A stretch of DNA of 42,031 bases from Boseongicola sp. SB0665_bin_10 (GCA_009838075.1 VXSG01000006.1:1-42031); one strand, 5' to 3'; counted from the first letter of the stretch, positions 1 to 8,991 are shown. Translations and numbers: made by a program. The notes: generated from the letters alone by a model not told the origin.

Positions 1-34
1 CGGCTCCGGGGTCGTCTCGAACATCCTCGACTGA
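1..34 (+). CDS. tuf: Elongation factor Tu, C-terminal end (partial)
   Basis: Only the last ten codons and a TGA stop (32-34) are in the window. They read [10 protein letters not shown], which matches the conserved EF-Tu tail (V-G-[AS]-G-V-V-x-x-[IV]-[LI]). EF-Tu delivers aminoacyl-tRNA to the ribosomal A site. A tuf gene directly upstream of rpsJ is the usual arrangement at the start of the S10 operon. The call rests on ten residues plus position; fusA and the rest of tuf would lie upstream of the window. Confidence 0.8.
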   Translation, partial: GSGVVSNILD

Positions 35-52
35 CAGGACCCGCAAAGAAGA

Positions 53-76
53 CCGAGCCGGCAATGGCGGGCTCGG
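53..76 (+). other. Stem-loop in the tuf-rpsJ spacer (distal)
   Basis: CCGAGCC (53-59) pairs perfectly with GGCTCGG (70-76), with a 10-base loop that can add two inner G-C pairs. No U-run follows, so it is not a classic intrinsic terminator. It could be a tuf mRNA 3' end or processing site, or part of the S10 leader. Confidence 0.5.
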
Positions 77-93
77 CCCGGACAGAGTTCGAA

Positions 94-112
94 GTGGAGC
101 CACAGGCTCCAC
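94..112 (+). promoter_or_regulatory. Perfect hairpin just upstream of rpsJ
   Basis: GTGGAGCC (94-101) and GGCTCCAC (105-112) form an uninterrupted 8-bp stem with an ACA loop. It ends 22 bases before the rpsJ ATG and just before the AAAGGA ribosome binding site (121-126). Its position suits a leader element that could affect translation of the S10 operon. In E. coli L4 represses this operon through its leader, but no sequence correspondence is claimed here. Confidence 0.5.
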
Positions 113-134
113 CTCTCAACGAAAGGACAAGACA

Positions 135-449
135 ATGGCAGTTGCCAGCCAGAACATCCGGATCCGCCTCAAGGCGTTCGACTACCGCGTGCTAGACGCC
201 TCGACGCAGGAAATCGTGAACACGGCCAAGCGCACCGGCGCCACCGTGCGCGGCCCGATTCCGATGCCCAACCAGATCGAGAAGTTCACGGTTCTTCGCG
301 GTCCGCATGTAGACAAGAAATCACGGGACCAGTTCGAGATCAGGACGCACAAGCGCCTTCTCGACATCGTCGATCCGACGCCCCAGACCGTGGACGCGCT
401 CATGAAGCTCGACCTCGCGGCGGGCGTGGACGTCCAGATTTCCGTATAG
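135..449 (+). CDS. rpsJ: 30S ribosomal protein S10 (NusE)
   Basis: This is a full-length 104-residue S10, a 30S head protein that also acts as NusE in transcription antitermination. The characteristic long loop (about residues 40-72, [16 protein letters not shown] followed by a K/R-rich stretch) is intact; in known ribosomes it reaches towards S3 and S14. The start is supported by AAAGGA nine bases upstream. It is the first gene of the ribosomal cluster, 100 bases after tuf and 13 bases before rplC. Confidence 0.97.
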   Translation: MAVASQNIRIRLKAFDYRVLDASTQEIVNTAKRTGATVRGPIPMPNQIEKFTVLRGPHVDKKSRDQFEIRTHKRLLDIVDPTPQTVDALMKLDLAAGVDVQISV

Positions 450-462
450 GGAGGGCGATCAG

Positions 463-1353
463 ATGTTGCGCTCCGGTGTAATTGCAAAAAAGGTCGGCAT
501 GACCCGGCTTTTCATGGATGACGGGAAACAGGTTCCCGTGACCGTGCTCCAATTGGACAAGCTCCAGGTGGTCGCGCAGCGCACGCCCGAACGGGATGGC
601 TACGCGGCCGTTCAACTCGGGGCTGGCACGGCCAAGGCAAAGCGAACCTCGCAGGCCATGCGAGGCCACTTCGCCGCCGCAAAGGTCGAACCCAAGCGGA
701 AGATCGCGGAATTCCGCGTCGATCCGGAAAACCTGATCGAAGTGGGCGAGGAAATTACGGCGAACCACTATTTCGAGGGCCAGTTCGTGGACGTGAGCGG
801 CACATCGATCGGCAAGGGCTTTGCCGGCGCCATGAAGCGTCACAACTTCCGTGGTTTGCGCGCTTCGCACGGGGTCTCGATCAGTCACCGGTCCCACGGC
901 TCGACCGGCCAGTGCCAGGAACCGGGACGCGTGTTCAAGGGCAAGAAGATGGCCGGCCACATGGGAGCCGTGCGCGTGACCACGCAGAATCTCCAGGTTG
1001 TCCGCACCGACGCTGATCGCGGCCTGATCATGGTCAAGGGCGCGGTTCCGGGATCCAAGGGCGGATGGGTCACCATAAACGATGCCGTCAAGAAGCCGGC
1101 GCCGGACAACGTGATGCTCCCGGCGGCGCTCAAGTCGGATGCAGCGGTTGCCGCAAAGGTCGCAGAGGAGGCTGCCGAAGCTGCCGCAGCCGAGGCGGAA
1201 GCCGTTGCGGCAGGTGCGGCGGAGGCTGAACAGGCGGCGCTCGACGCGGCGGAAGCCAAGGAGGCGAAGGTGGACAAGGTGGCGCTCGCCGAGGCCGCTG
1301 AAGCCGGCACCGCCGGCTCCGACGAGGCGGAACGGAAGGACCGTGAGGAATGA
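463..1353 (+). CDS. rplC: 50S ribosomal protein L3 with long acidic C-terminal tail
   Basis: L3 is a primary 23S rRNA binder near the peptidyl transferase centre. Residues 1-212 cover the normal fold, including [17 protein letters not shown] at 149-165, which contains the GQxQ motif where E. coli L3 is glutamine-methylated by PrmB. Residues 215-296 are an extra tail of almost only Ala, Glu, Lys and Asp. E. coli L3 is 209 residues, so the tail adds about 80. Longer L3 proteins occur in Rhodobacterales. The start has GGGAGGG upstream, and the stop overlaps the rplD start by four bases (ATGA). Confidence 0.96.
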   Translation: MLRSGVIAKKVGMTRLFMDDGKQVPVTVLQLDKLQVVAQRTPERDGYAAVQLGAGTAKAKRTSQAMRGHFAAAKVEPKRKIAEFRVDPENLIEVGEEITANHYFEGQFVDVSGTSIGKGFAGAMKRHNFRGLRASHGVSISHRSHGSTGQCQEPGRVFKGKKMAGHMGAVRVTTQNLQVVRTDADRGLIMVKGAVPGSKGGWVTINDAVKKPAPDNVMLPAALKSDAAVAAKVAEEAAEAAAAEAEAVAAGAAEAEQAALDAAEAKEAKVDKVALAEAAEAGTAGSDEAERKDREE

Positions 1354-1970
1354 AACTCGACGTGATCAAGCTCGACGGCAAGAAGGCCGGGTCGGTCGAC
1401 CTCGGAGACGAGATATTTGGTCTCGAACCCCGTGTCGACATCCTGCACCGAGTCGTCCGTTGGCAGAGGAACAAGGCGCAGGCCGGCACCCACAAGGTGA
1501 AGACCCGATCCGAAACCAGCTACGCCAGGAAGAAGATCTATCGCCAGAAAGGCACGGGCGGTGCGCGCCACGGCGACCGGAACGCGCCCATCTTCCGCAA
1601 GGGCGGCGTCTACAAGGGCCCCACGCCGCGCAGCCACGCCCACAAGCTGCCCAAGAAGTTCCGGAAGCTCGGCCTTCGCCACGCGCTGTCGGCAAAGGCC
1701 GCGACCGGGGATCTCGTCATCTTGGACGCGGCGACCGCAAAGGAGCCCAAGACAGGGACCCTTGCCAAGAAGTTCCGGGAGCTCGGATGGCGGCGCGCGC
1801 TGATCATAGACGGTGCCGAAGTGGACCAGAATTTTGCGCTTGCCGCCTCCAACCTGCCCGATGTCGACGTGCTGCCGTCCATGGGCGCCAATGTCTATGA
1901 CATCCTGAGAAGTGACACGCTGGTGATCACGAAGGCGGGTGTCGAAGCCCTGGAGGCCCGACTGAAATGA
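1350..1970 (+). CDS. rplD: 50S ribosomal protein L4
   Basis: This is a 206-residue L4. The extended internal loop (residues 51-95, with [16 protein letters not shown]) that lines the nascent peptide exit tunnel is complete; changes in the GTGGARHG part give macrolide resistance in other bacteria. In E. coli L4 is also the autogenous repressor of the S10 operon. Four-base overlaps (ATGA) join it to rplC before and rplW after, indicating translational coupling. Confidence 0.97.
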   Translation: MKLDVIKLDGKKAGSVDLGDEIFGLEPRVDILHRVVRWQRNKAQAGTHKVKTRSETSYARKKIYRQKGTGGARHGDRNAPIFRKGGVYKGPTPRSHAHKLPKKFRKLGLRHALSAKAATGDLVILDAATAKEPKTGTLAKKFRELGWRRALIIDGAEVDQNFALAASNLPDVDVLPSMGANVYDILRSDTLVITKAGVEALEARLK

Positions 1971-2263
1971 GCGCGACCACAGAACAGTACGACGTGATCC
2001 GCAAGCCGGTCATCACCGAGAAGTCGACCATGGCGTCCGAGAGCGGCGCCATCGTGTTCGAAGTGGCGATGAAGAGCACCAAGCCCCAGATCAAGGAGGC
2101 CGTCGAAGGCCTGTTTGGCGTGAAGGTGAAGGCGGTGAACACGACCATCACGAAGGGAAAGTCCAAGCGGTTCCGCGGCACCAGCGGCCGCCGCAAGGAC
2201 GTGAAGAAGGCTTACGTGACGCTTGAAGAAGGCAACACGATAGACGTAACCACCGGGCTTTGA
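1967..2263 (+). CDS. rplW: 50S ribosomal protein L23
   Basis: This is a 98-residue L23, which sits at the exit of the peptide tunnel where trigger factor and SRP dock. The N-terminal motif [11 protein letters not shown] and the basic loop ([17 protein letters not shown]) are typical. It overlaps rplD by four bases. The 89-base spacer to rplB is wider than the neighbouring joins and holds a GC-rich hairpin. Confidence 0.96.
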   Translation: MSATTEQYDVIRKPVITEKSTMASESGAIVFEVAMKSTKPQIKEAVEGLFGVKVKAVNTTITKGKSKRFRGTSGRRKDVKKAYVTLEEGNTIDVTTGL

Positions 2264-2282
2264 TAGAAAGCCGCGAATGCAC

Positions 2283-2300
2283 GGCCCCCTGAAGGGGGCC
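2283..2300 (+). other. GC-only stem-loop between rplW and rplB
   Basis: GGCCCCC (2283-2289) pairs with GGGGGCC (2294-2300) around a TGAA loop. The sequence after it (GAGCTTGTTTG) has no proper U-run. As it lies inside the operon, a weak terminator/attenuator or an RNA processing or stability element is more likely than a full terminator. Confidence 0.55.
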
Positions 2301-2352
2301 GAGCTTGTTTGAAACCGGGTCGCTGACCCAAGGCAGACGGAAGACAGGAAGC

Positions 2353-3195
2353 ATGGCACTCAAGTCGTACAAGCCGACGACGCCTGGCCAGCGAGGGCTG
2401 GTGCTGATCGACCGTTCGGAGCTTTGGAGCGGCCGGCCGGTCAAGGCCCTGACCGAGGGCTTGGCAAAGAAGGCCGGTCGGAACAATGCCGGACGGATCA
2501 CGATGCGGCGTCGTGGCGGGGGCGCGAAGCGCCTCTACCGCATCATTGATTTCAAGCGGGCCAAGCGCGACATGGAGGCGACCGTGGTCCGGATCGAGTA
2601 CGATCCGAACCGGACGGCCTTTGTCGCGTTGATCGAGTACACGGATGGCGAGCAGGCCTACATCATCGCGCCGCAGAGACTCGGCGTCGGAGACAGGGTC
2701 ATCTCCGGCGGCAAGGTCGACGTGAAGCCCGGCAACGCGATGCCGTTCACGGGCATGCCCATCGGCACCATCGTCCACAACATCGAGCTCAAGCCGGGCA
2801 AGGGAGGGCAGATTGCGCGGGCGGCCGGTTCGTACGCACAGTTCGTGGGTCGCGACGGAGGCTATGCCCAGATCAGGCTTTCTTCGGGCGAGCTTCGCAT
2901 GGTGCGCCAGGAATGCGTGGCAACGGTCGGTGCAGTCTCCAACCCGGACAATTCGAACACGAGCCTGGGAAAGGCCGGGCGCAAGCGGAACCTGGGCAAG
3001 CGGCCAAGCGTTCGCGGCGTTGTCATGAACCCGGTCGATCACCCGCATGGCGGCGGAGAAGGCCGGACTTCGGGCGGACGCCACCCGGTCAGCCCGTGGG
3101 GCAAGCCGACCAAGGGTGCCCGCACCCGCAACAAGAACAAGGCGTCGTCGAAGCTGATCCTGCGCTCGCGTCACGCCCGCAAGAAGAGGCGCTAG
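2353..3195 (+). CDS. rplB: 50S ribosomal protein L2
   Basis: This is a 280-residue L2, needed for subunit association and peptidyl transferase activity. The C-terminal signature [20 protein letters not shown] is present and includes the conserved histidine of HPHGGG. The ATG at 2353 (protein start [15 protein letters not shown]) matches the family start and has GGAAG nearby. An in-frame GTG/TTG-type extension to 2305 is not supported. The next gene, rpsS, begins three bases after the stop. Confidence 0.97.
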   Translation: MALKSYKPTTPGQRGLVLIDRSELWSGRPVKALTEGLAKKAGRNNAGRITMRRRGGGAKRLYRIIDFKRAKRDMEATVVRIEYDPNRTAFVALIEYTDGEQAYIIAPQRLGVGDRVISGGKVDVKPGNAMPFTGMPIGTIVHNIELKPGKGGQIARAAGSYAQFVGRDGGYAQIRLSSGELRMVRQECVATVGAVSNPDNSNTSLGKAGRKRNLGKRPSVRGVVMNPVDHPHGGGEGRTSGGRHPVSPWGKPTKGARTRNKNKASSKLILRSRHARKKRR

Positions 3196-3198
3196 CAC

Positions 3199-3477
3199 AT
3201 GAGCCGTTCAGTTTGGAAAGGGCCTTTCGTAGACAGCCATGTCCTCAAGAAAGCCGAAAGGTCACGCGAGTCGGGACGGAACGAGGTCATCAAGATCTGG
3301 TCCCGTCGTTCGACCATCCTGCCGCAATTCGTCGGACTGACCTTCGGGGTGTACAACGGCCGGAAGCACATTCCGGTTCTGGTGACCGAAGAGATGATCG
3401 GCCAGAAATTCGGCGAGTACTCCCCCACGCGAACATACTACGGTCACGCGGCCGACAAGAAGGCGAAGAGGAGCTAG
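3199..3477 (+). CDS. rpsS: 30S ribosomal protein S19
   Basis: This is a 92-residue S19, a 30S head protein that pairs with S13 near the A-site tRNA. It has the family N-terminus [12 protein letters not shown] and the [21 protein letters not shown] core. It is packed between rplB and rplV with three-base gaps. Confidence 0.97.
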   Translation: MSRSVWKGPFVDSHVLKKAERSRESGRNEVIKIWSRRSTILPQFVGLTFGVYNGRKHIPVLVTEEMIGQKFGEYSPTRTYYGHAADKKAKRS

Positions 3478-3480
3478 GCC

Positions 3481-3861
3481 ATGGGCAAGGGCAGGAATCC
3501 GCGCCGCGTGGCGGACAACGAGGCGATGGCAAAGACACGCATGCTTCGCACGTCACCTCAGAAGCTGAACCTGGTCGCGGCCATGATCCGTGGCAAGAAA
3601 GTCGAGAAGGCCATGTCCGATCTCGCCTTCTCGAAGCGCCGGATCGCAATCGATGTCAGGAAATGTCTTCAGGCCGCAGTCGCCAATGCCGAGAACAACC
3701 ACAGCCTTGACGTGGATGAACTGGTCGTGGCCGAAGCGTATGTAGGAAAGAACCTCGTGTTGAAGCGTGGCCGCCCGCGTGCACGCGGGCGCTTTGGACG
3801 GATCAAGAAGCCGTTCTCCGAGCTAACCATCAAGGTCCGCCAGGTTGAGGAGCAAGCGTAA
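3481..3861 (+). CDS. rplV: 50S ribosomal protein L22
   Basis: This is a 126-residue L22. The C-terminal part carries the long beta-hairpin ([16 protein letters not shown], about residues 97-112) that forms the tunnel constriction together with L4. The N-terminus ([20 protein letters not shown]) is somewhat longer than in E. coli L22, as in other alphaproteobacteria. Its TAA stop shares one base with the rpsC ATG (TAATG), which implies reinitiation. Confidence 0.96.
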   Translation: MGKGRNPRRVADNEAMAKTRMLRTSPQKLNLVAAMIRGKKVEKAMSDLAFSKRRIAIDVRKCLQAAVANAENNHSLDVDELVVAEAYVGKNLVLKRGRPRARGRFGRIKKPFSELTIKVRQVEEQA

Positions 3862-4571
3862 TGGGCCAGAAAGTCAATCCGATCGGGATGCGCCTCCAGA
3901 TCAACCGGACATGGGACAGTCGCTGGTACGCGAACACCAAGGAATACGGAGACCTGCTGCACGAGGACGTAGAGATTCGCGCGTTCATCAAGGAAGAGTG
4001 CAAGCAGGCGGGCGTGTCGCGCGTCATCATCGAGCGACCGCACAAGAAGTGCCGCGTGACCGTCCACACGGCGCGGCCGGGCGTCATCATCGGCAAGAAG
4101 GGTGCGGACATCGAATCGCTGCGCCGAAAGCTTGTAGGCATGACGGACAGCGAATTGCACCTGAACGTTGTCGAGGTGCGCAAGCCCGAACTGGATGCAC
4201 AGCTCGTGGCCGAATCGATCGCCCAGCAGCTTGAGCGCCGGGTGTCGTTCCGCAGGGCGATGAAGCGGGGCGTGCAGAACGCGATGCGCATGGGTGCGCT
4301 GGGCATTCGCGTGAACGTTGCCGGCCGTCTGGGAGGTGCGGAAATTGCGCGGACGGAATGGTACCGGGAGGGCCGGGTGCCGCTGCACACGCTTCGCGCG
4401 GATGTCGATTACGCGCTGGCGGACGCGCCGACCCCCTACGGGATCATCGGAGTCAAGGTCTGGATCTTCAAGGGCGAGATCATGGAACATGACCCGCAGG
4501 CACGCGACCGGCGTCATCAGGAACTGCAGGACGGCCCCGCGCCTCGCGGTGCAGCCCGTGGCCGCAACTAG
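3861..4571 (+). CDS. rpsC: 30S ribosomal protein S3
   Basis: This is a 236-residue S3, part of the mRNA entry tunnel and its helicase activity. The N-terminal KH domain shows the RNA-binding loop [10 protein letters not shown]. The C-terminal domain ([30 protein letters not shown], described here in parts: residues about 145-175) is intact. The last 25 residues are basic and disordered-looking. It overlaps rplV by one base, and rplP follows 12 bases later. Confidence 0.97.
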   Translation: MGQKVNPIGMRLQINRTWDSRWYANTKEYGDLLHEDVEIRAFIKEECKQAGVSRVIIERPHKKCRVTVHTARPGVIIGKKGADIESLRRKLVGMTDSELHLNVVEVRKPELDAQLVAESIAQQLERRVSFRRAMKRGVQNAMRMGALGIRVNVAGRLGGAEIARTEWYREGRVPLHTLRADVDYALADAPTPYGIIGVKVWIFKGEIMEHDPQARDRRHQELQDGPAPRGAARGRN

Positions 4572-4583
4572 GGAGCCAGAAAG

Positions 4584-4997
4584 ATGCTGCAGCCAAAGCG
4601 CACGAAGTTCCGCAAGATGCACAAGGGCCGCATTCATGGCGAGGCCAAGGGTGGCTCGGACTTGAATTTCGGCTCCTACGGCCTCAAGGCGATCGAGCCG
4701 GAGCGGGTCACTGCACGGCAGATCGAGGCAGCCCGAAGAGCCATGACGCGCCATATGAAGCGTCAGGGCCGCGTCTGGATTCGCATTTTCCCCGATACGC
4801 CGATTTCGGCCAAGCCGATCGAGGTCCGGATGGGAAAGGGCAAGGGTTCGGTCGACCGATGGGCGGCAAAGGTGAAGCCCGGCCGCATCATATTCGAGAT
4901 CGACGGCGTGAATGACACCGTCGCCCGGGAGGCCCTGCGGCTTGCGGCGATGAAGCTGCCGGTCAAGACCCGTACTGTCGTTCGCGAGGACTGGTAG
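4584..4997 (+). CDS. rplP: 50S ribosomal protein L16
   Basis: This is a 137-residue L16, which organises the A-site region of the 50S and contacts the tRNA elbow. The core [20 protein letters not shown] and the loop VRMGKGKG are conserved. R82 in that loop is equivalent to E. coli L16 R81, which the 2OG oxygenase RoxA (YcfD) hydroxylates. That is notable because the next gene encodes a predicted 2OG oxygenase. The start has GGGAG upstream. Confidence 0.97.
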   Translation: MLQPKRTKFRKMHKGRIHGEAKGGSDLNFGSYGLKAIEPERVTARQIEAARRAMTRHMKRQGRVWIRIFPDTPISAKPIEVRMGKGKGSVDRWAAKVKPGRIIFEIDGVNDTVAREALRLAAMKLPVKTRTVVREDW

Positions 4998-5153
4998 CGC
5001 ACGGACCGTCCGGTCGCTTGCGGATTCAGGGTTGACCAGGGGCCGTGCCTGCCTGGCCAGGACCGGCGCTCGGGGCGGCGGCCGGTCCAGCGACGTCCAG
5101 GCTGAACAATGGGCGATCGGGTCGCGGCGCCCGGAAGCGAGGCCGTTCTCGCA

Positions 5154-5795
5154 ATGCCCCGTCCGTCGCGCTATTACCTGTCCATGACCGTCCTTTCCCT
5201 GTTTGCCACCCGCGTCTATCATGCCCGGCTTCCGGACGAGATTGACGTTCACGAACTGGAGGCTTCCTGCCGTTCCATCGCCGAGGACGACGAGGCCGGG
5301 CAGCGATGGTGCGAGGAAAACGGGTTTCCTGGCTACACGAGCTACTCCAGCCTCGCGGATCTTCCTTGGCGCTTCCCGATCTTCGAGCAGGTTCGGAAGG
5401 CGCTGGACCGGCATGTTGCGGCATTTGCGGAAGAACTGGCGCTTGATCTCGATGGCAGGCCGCTTGGTCTCGAGGATCTCTGGATCAACATCCTTCCGGA
5501 AGGCGGGATCCACACGTCCCACATTCATCCTCAGAGCGTGATCAGCGGAACGGCCTATGTTGCAATGCCGGCAGGCAGCGCGGCTCTCAGGCTCGAGGAC
5601 CCGAGGCTCGCGATGATGATGGCGGCGCCTCCACGCAAGAGACATGCGGCGGAAGAGCTCCAGCAGTTCGTCTATGTTCAGCCGGCCGTCGGCGACGTGC
5701 TTCTCTGGGAGAGCTGGCTCAGGCATGAAGTGCCGATGAATCTCGCAGAAGGCGACAGGATCAGCGTCAGTTTCAACTACCGTTGGGACGCGTAG
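5154..5795 (+). CDS. 2OG-Fe(II) oxygenase-like protein inserted in the ribosomal operon (TIGR02466/PF13759 type)
   Basis: This predicted 213-residue protein has the double-stranded beta-helix signature of the uncharacterised 2OG-Fe(II) oxygenase family I know as TIGR02466. There is a His-rich metal site (H120, H123, H125) in GGIHTSHIHPQSVISGTAYV, followed by an LxLEDPR strand. The distal block LLWESWLRHEVP...RISVSFNY supplies H191 as the likely third metal ligand and R202 as the likely 2-oxoglutarate-binding arginine. It is a soluble protein without a signal peptide. It lies 156 bases after rplP and 178 bases before rpmC, on the same strand. Its substrate is unknown; a ribosomal protein is an attractive guess. 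Start choice: ATG 5154 has GAGG at 5139-5142; ATG 5109 or 5184 is also possible. Confidence 0.8.
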   Translation: MPRPSRYYLSMTVLSLFATRVYHARLPDEIDVHELEASCRSIAEDDEAGQRWCEENGFPGYTSYSSLADLPWRFPIFEQVRKALDRHVAAFAEELALDLDGRPLGLEDLWINILPEGGIHTSHIHPQSVISGTAYVAMPAGSAALRLEDPRLAMMMAAPPRKRHAAEELQQFVYVQPAVGDVLLWESWLRHEVPMNLAEGDRISVSFNYRWDA

Positions 5796-5861
5796 CGGCG
5801 GGCAAATGGTGTGAGTACGTCTCTTGAAGCTCCATGACGGGAATCTCTGGCACGAAAGGGC

Positions 5862-5890
5862 TTGCAATGTGCCGGGAACCACCCTAAACG
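5862..5890 (+). promoter_or_regulatory. Candidate promoter upstream of rpmC
   Basis: TTGCAA (5862-5867), a 17-base spacer and TAAACG (5885-5890) resemble a housekeeping promoter, with 4/6 and 3/6 consensus matches. It sits in the 178-base gap between the oxygenase gene and rpmC. It could restart transcription of the second half of the ribosomal cluster. Confidence 0.3.
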
Positions 5891-5973
5891 GCGGGCTTCA
5901 CCTGTTGATCTCCACCGGACGCAAGGGGTGACGCGAAAGCGGCCTCCCGGTGATGTTGAAAGGATGTTCGGCG

Positions 5974-6186
5974 ATGGACGCCAATGAACTGCGGGAGAAA
6001 ACTCCCGACCAGCTTCGCGACGAGTTGGCAAGCCTCAAGAAGGAGGCGTTCAACCTTCGGTTCCAGCAGGCGACCAGCCAGCTGGAAAACACGGCCCGCA
6101 TGCGCAAGGTTCGCCGGGACGCGGCGCGCGTCAAGACGGTCTTGAAGGAGAAGGCCGCTGCGGCGGCGGTGACGGAGGCCGGATAG
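5974..6186 (+). CDS. rpmC: 50S ribosomal protein L29
   Basis: This is a 70-residue L29, a small helical hairpin at the tunnel exit near L23 where SRP and trigger factor dock. The core [20 protein letters not shown] is followed by [18 protein letters not shown], with an Ala-rich tail. ATG 5974 (MDANEL) is preferred because AAAGGA lies 10 bases upstream; an in-frame ATG at 5950 lacks one. rpsQ starts at the base after its stop. Confidence 0.95.
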   Translation: MDANELREKTPDQLRDELASLKKEAFNLRFQQATSQLENTARMRKVRRDAARVKTVLKEKAAAAAVTEAG

Positions 6187-6417
6187 ATGCCAAAGAGAGT
6201 TCTTCAGGGCGTCGTGATCTCCGACGCGAATGCACAGACCGTCACGGTCAATGTCGAGCGCCGCTTCAAGCATCCGCTCCTGCAGAAGACCGTGCGTCGG
6301 TCCAAGAAGTACCGTGCGCATGATGCCGCGGACACGTTCAAGGTTGGGGACGTCGTGCGCATTCAGGAATGTGCGCCGCGTTCAAAGACCAAGCGATGGG
6401 AAGTGATCGCGGAATAG
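6187..6417 (+). CDS. rpsQ: 30S ribosomal protein S17
   Basis: This is a 76-residue S17, an OB-fold protein that binds 16S rRNA early in 30S assembly. The recognisable motifs are [32 protein letters not shown] and [18 protein letters not shown]. It follows rpmC with no intervening base. A 63-base spacer to rplN contains a short TGGGG/CCCCA hairpin (6447-6462). Confidence 0.96.
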   Translation: MPKRVLQGVVISDANAQTVTVNVERRFKHPLLQKTVRRSKKYRAHDAADTFKVGDVVRIQECAPRSKTKRWEVIAE

Positions 6418-6480
6418 CGTTCGCAAGCCCGTTTTGATCGAAACCCTGGGGCCGCGTCCCCAAAGGTCGGGAGGAACCAC

Positions 6481-6849
6481 ATGATCCAGATGCAGACCAA
6501 TCTGGATGTTGCTGACAACAGCGGCGCACGTCGCGTTCAGTGCATCAAGGTTCTCGGCGGTTCCAAGCGAAAATACGCGTCCGTGGGCGACGTCATCGTC
6601 GTTTCGGTCAAGGAAGCCATTCCGCGCGGTCGCGTCAAGAAGGGCGATGTCCGCAGGGCGGTCGTCGTGCGCACCGCCAAGGAAGTGCGGCGTGACGACG
6701 GAACGGCCATCCGTTTTGACCGGAACGCCGCCGTGATCATCAACAACAACAACGAGCCGATCGGCACCCGGATCTTCGGGCCGGTCGTGCGGGAGCTTCG
6801 GGCAAAGAACTTCATGAAGATCATTTCGCTGGCTCCGGAGGTGCTCTGA
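6481..6849 (+). CDS. rplN: 50S ribosomal protein L14
   Basis: This is a full-length 122-residue L14, located at the subunit interface where it forms a bridge with 16S rRNA and binds RsfS. It begins with [17 protein letters not shown] and carries [23 protein letters not shown] in the C-terminal half. GGGAGG lies just upstream of the ATG. In E. coli this gene opens the spc operon; here it follows rpsQ with a 63-base gap. Confidence 0.97.
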   Translation: MIQMQTNLDVADNSGARRVQCIKVLGGSKRKYASVGDVIVVSVKEAIPRGRVKKGDVRRAVVVRTAKEVRRDDGTAIRFDRNAAVIINNNNEPIGTRIFGPVVRELRAKNFMKIISLAPEVL

Positions 6850-6850
6850 C

Positions 6851-7156
6851 ATGGCTGCGAAACTGAAGACAGGCGACCGGGTCGTGGTGCTTGCCGGCAA
6901 GGACAAGGGCAGGGAGGGCGAAATTTCCCAGGTCTTGCCCAAGCAGGGCAAGGCCGTGATCAGCGGGCTGAACATTGCCATCCGGCACCAGCGGCAGACC
7001 CAGACCGATCAGGGCGGACGCCAGCCCAAGGCGATGCCGATCGACCTCTCGAACCTGGCGCTGCTTGACGGCAACGGCAATCCCACCCGGATCGGGTTCC
7101 GGTTCGAGGACGGAAAGAAGGTCCGCTTTGCCAAGACAACGGGGGAGGCAGTCTGA
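6851..7156 (+). CDS. rplX: 50S ribosomal protein L24
   Basis: This is a 101-residue L24, an initiator of 50S assembly. The N-terminal KOW motif ([20 protein letters not shown]) is clear. It starts one base after the rplN stop, and its TGA overlaps the rplE ATG by one base (TGATG). Confidence 0.96.
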   Translation: MAAKLKTGDRVVVLAGKDKGREGEISQVLPKQGKAVISGLNIAIRHQRQTQTDQGGRQPKAMPIDLSNLALLDGNGNPTRIGFRFEDGKKVRFAKTTGEAV

Positions 7157-7719
7157 TGCTGGACGCAGCCAGCTACACGCCGCGTCTCAAGGCGCACTAC
7201 AGGGAGACGGTGCGGGCGGCCCTGAAGGAAGAGTTCTCCTACAAGAACGACATGCAGATTCCGCGTCTGGACAAGATCGTCCTGAACATTGGTACCGGAT
7301 CCGAATCGGTCAAGGATTCGAAGAAGGCCCGGTCGGCGCAGGAAGACCTGACGCTGATTGCGGGCCAGAAGGCGGTGATCACGCGTGCCAAGAAGTCCAT
7401 TGCCGCATTCAGGGTCCGTGAGAACATGCTGCTCGGCGCCAAGGTGACGCTGCGTGGCGACAGGATGTACGACTTCCTTGACCGCCTCGTCACCGTCGCG
7501 TTGCCCCGGGTCCGCGACTTCCGGGGCGTGAAGGCAAGCTCGTTTGACGGTCGCGGCAATTTCGCCATGGGCCTGAAGGAGCACATCGTGTTCCCGGAAA
7601 TCGACTTCGACAAGGTCGACGAGGTCTGGGGCATGGACATCATCATCTGCACGACGGCCGATACGGATGCAGAAGCCATGACGCTGTTGAAGCATTTCAA
7701 CATGCCGTTCAACAGCTAA
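7156..7719 (+). CDS. rplE: 50S ribosomal protein L5
   Basis: This is a 187-residue L5, which binds 5S rRNA in the central protuberance and contacts P-site tRNA. Conserved blocks include [39 protein letters not shown] and the C-terminal [19 protein letters not shown]. It overlaps rplX by one base, and rpsN follows after 15 bases. Confidence 0.97.
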   Translation: MLDAASYTPRLKAHYRETVRAALKEEFSYKNDMQIPRLDKIVLNIGTGSESVKDSKKARSAQEDLTLIAGQKAVITRAKKSIAAFRVRENMLLGAKVTLRGDRMYDFLDRLVTVALPRVRDFRGVKASSFDGRGNFAMGLKEHIVFPEIDFDKVDEVWGMDIIICTTADTDAEAMTLLKHFNMPFNS

Positions 7720-7734
7720 GACGGGAGAGGGTAC

Positions 7735-8040
7735 ATGGCCAAGAAAGCGATGATCGAGCGCGAGAGAAAGCGCCAGATGCTGGTTCAGAAACATGCTGCC
7801 AGGCGTGCCGCGCTGAAGGAGATCGCAAATGACCGGGACAGGCCGATGGAGGAGCGCTTCAAGGCTCGCCTGAAGCTCGCGAAGCTGCCGCGGAACAGTT
7901 CGGCCACGCGGCTTCACAACCGCTGCCAGCTGACCGGGCGCCCGCACGGATATTATCGAAAGTTGAAGATGTCACGGATCGCGCTTCGGGAACTCGGCAG
8001 CCAGGGCCAGATTCCGGGCCTGGTGAAGTCGAGCTGGTGA
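7735..8040 (+). CDS. rpsN: 30S ribosomal protein S14 (zinc-free type)
   Basis: This is a 101-residue S14 of the long form without the CxxC zinc ribbon; the usual cysteine positions are not cysteines (only one Cys, in [15 protein letters not shown]). S14 is a 30S head protein. GGGAGAGG lies upstream of the ATG. rpsH follows 12 bases later. Confidence 0.96.
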   Translation: MAKKAMIERERKRQMLVQKHAARRAALKEIANDRDRPMEERFKARLKLAKLPRNSSATRLHNRCQLTGRPHGYYRKLKMSRIALRELGSQGQIPGLVKSSW

Positions 8041-8052
8041 GGAGTAGAGAGG

Positions 8053-8445
8053 ATGAATGATCCCCTGGGTGACATGCTGACCCGCATCCGCAATGCACAG
8101 ATGCGCGGCAAGCCGACCGCGACGACCCCGGCGTCCAGGCTGCGAAAGTGGGTTCTGGATGTCCTTGCCGACGAAGGCTACATCCGCGGCTATCAGGATG
8201 TCACCGATGATCGCGGCCATCCCGCGATCGAGATCAGCCTGAAATACTACGATGGAGCGCCGGTGATTCGCGAACTCAAGCGGGTCTCGAAGCCGGGACG
8301 GCGCGTGTACCTCGGTGCGGATGACATTCCGCGGGTTCGTCGCGGCCTTGGCGTGTCCATTGTCTCGACATCGAGGGGCGTGATGTCCGATGCGGCCGCG
8401 CGTTCCGCGAATGTCGGCGGCGAAGTGCTTTGCACGGTCTTCTAG
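8053..8445 (+). CDS. rpsH: 30S ribosomal protein S8
   Basis: This is a 130-residue S8, a primary 16S rRNA binder in the platform and, in E. coli, the autogenous repressor of the spc operon. It has the family start [16 protein letters not shown] and the C-terminal [24 protein letters not shown] precedes the ATG. Confidence 0.97.
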   Translation: MNDPLGDMLTRIRNAQMRGKPTATTPASRLRKWVLDVLADEGYIRGYQDVTDDRGHPAIEISLKYYDGAPVIRELKRVSKPGRRVYLGADDIPRVRRGLGVSIVSTSRGVMSDAAARSANVGGEVLCTVF

Positions 8446-8457
8446 GGAGCAGGATTC

Positions 8458-8991
8458 ATGTCTCGAATAGGGAAGAAACCGGTGGAGCTGCCGACAGGCG
8501 TGGAAGCCAGGCTGTCCGGCCAGACCGTGACCGTGAAGGGCCCGAAGGGTCAGCGCGAGTTCACGGCGACCGACGACGTGACGATCACGGTCAAGGACAA
8601 CACGGTGAGCGTCGATCCGCGCGGGTCGTCGAAGCGGGCGCGCCAGCAATGGGGCATGAGCCGCACCCAGGTGCAGAACCTCGTCACCGGCGTCACGGAC
8701 GGGTTCAGGAAGGAACTCGAGATCAGCGGCGTCGGCTATCGGGCGCAGGCGCAGGGCAACAAGCTCACGCTGAATCTCGGCCTTTCGCACGACGTGATCT
8801 TCGATGTGCCGGAAGGTGTCACCGTGACCACGCCAAGGAACACCCAAATCATTGTTGAAGGCATTGACCAGCAGCTCGTCGGCCAGGTTGCGGCCAACAT
8901 CCGCGACTGGCGCAAGCCCGAGCCGTACAAGGGCAAGGGCATCAGGTACAAGGGCGAGTATGTCTACAGCAAGGAAGGCAAGAAGAAGTAG
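8458..8991 (+). CDS. rplF: 50S ribosomal protein L6
   Basis: This is a 177-residue L6, located near the factor-binding (sarcin-ricin) region of the 50S. It has two repeated domains and the C-terminal signature [27 protein letters not shown] precedes the ATG, and rplR starts 11 bases after the stop. Confidence 0.97.
   Translation: MSRIGKKPVELPTGVEARLSGQTVTVKGPKGQREFTATDDVTITVKDNTVSVDPRGSSKRARQQWGMSRTQVQNLVTGVTDGFRKELEISGVGYRAQAQGNKLTLNLGLSHDVIFDVPEGVTVTTPRNTQIIVEGIDQQLVGQVAANIRDWRKPEPYKGKGIRYKGEYVYSKEGKKK

Noticed and set aside
3669-5882. A 737-codon open frame on the minus strand across rplV, rpsC, rplP and the oxygenase gene
   Set aside because: It mirrors the codon pattern of well-identified plus-strand genes in GC-rich DNA, is His/Arg/Leu-rich, and has no recognisable domain.
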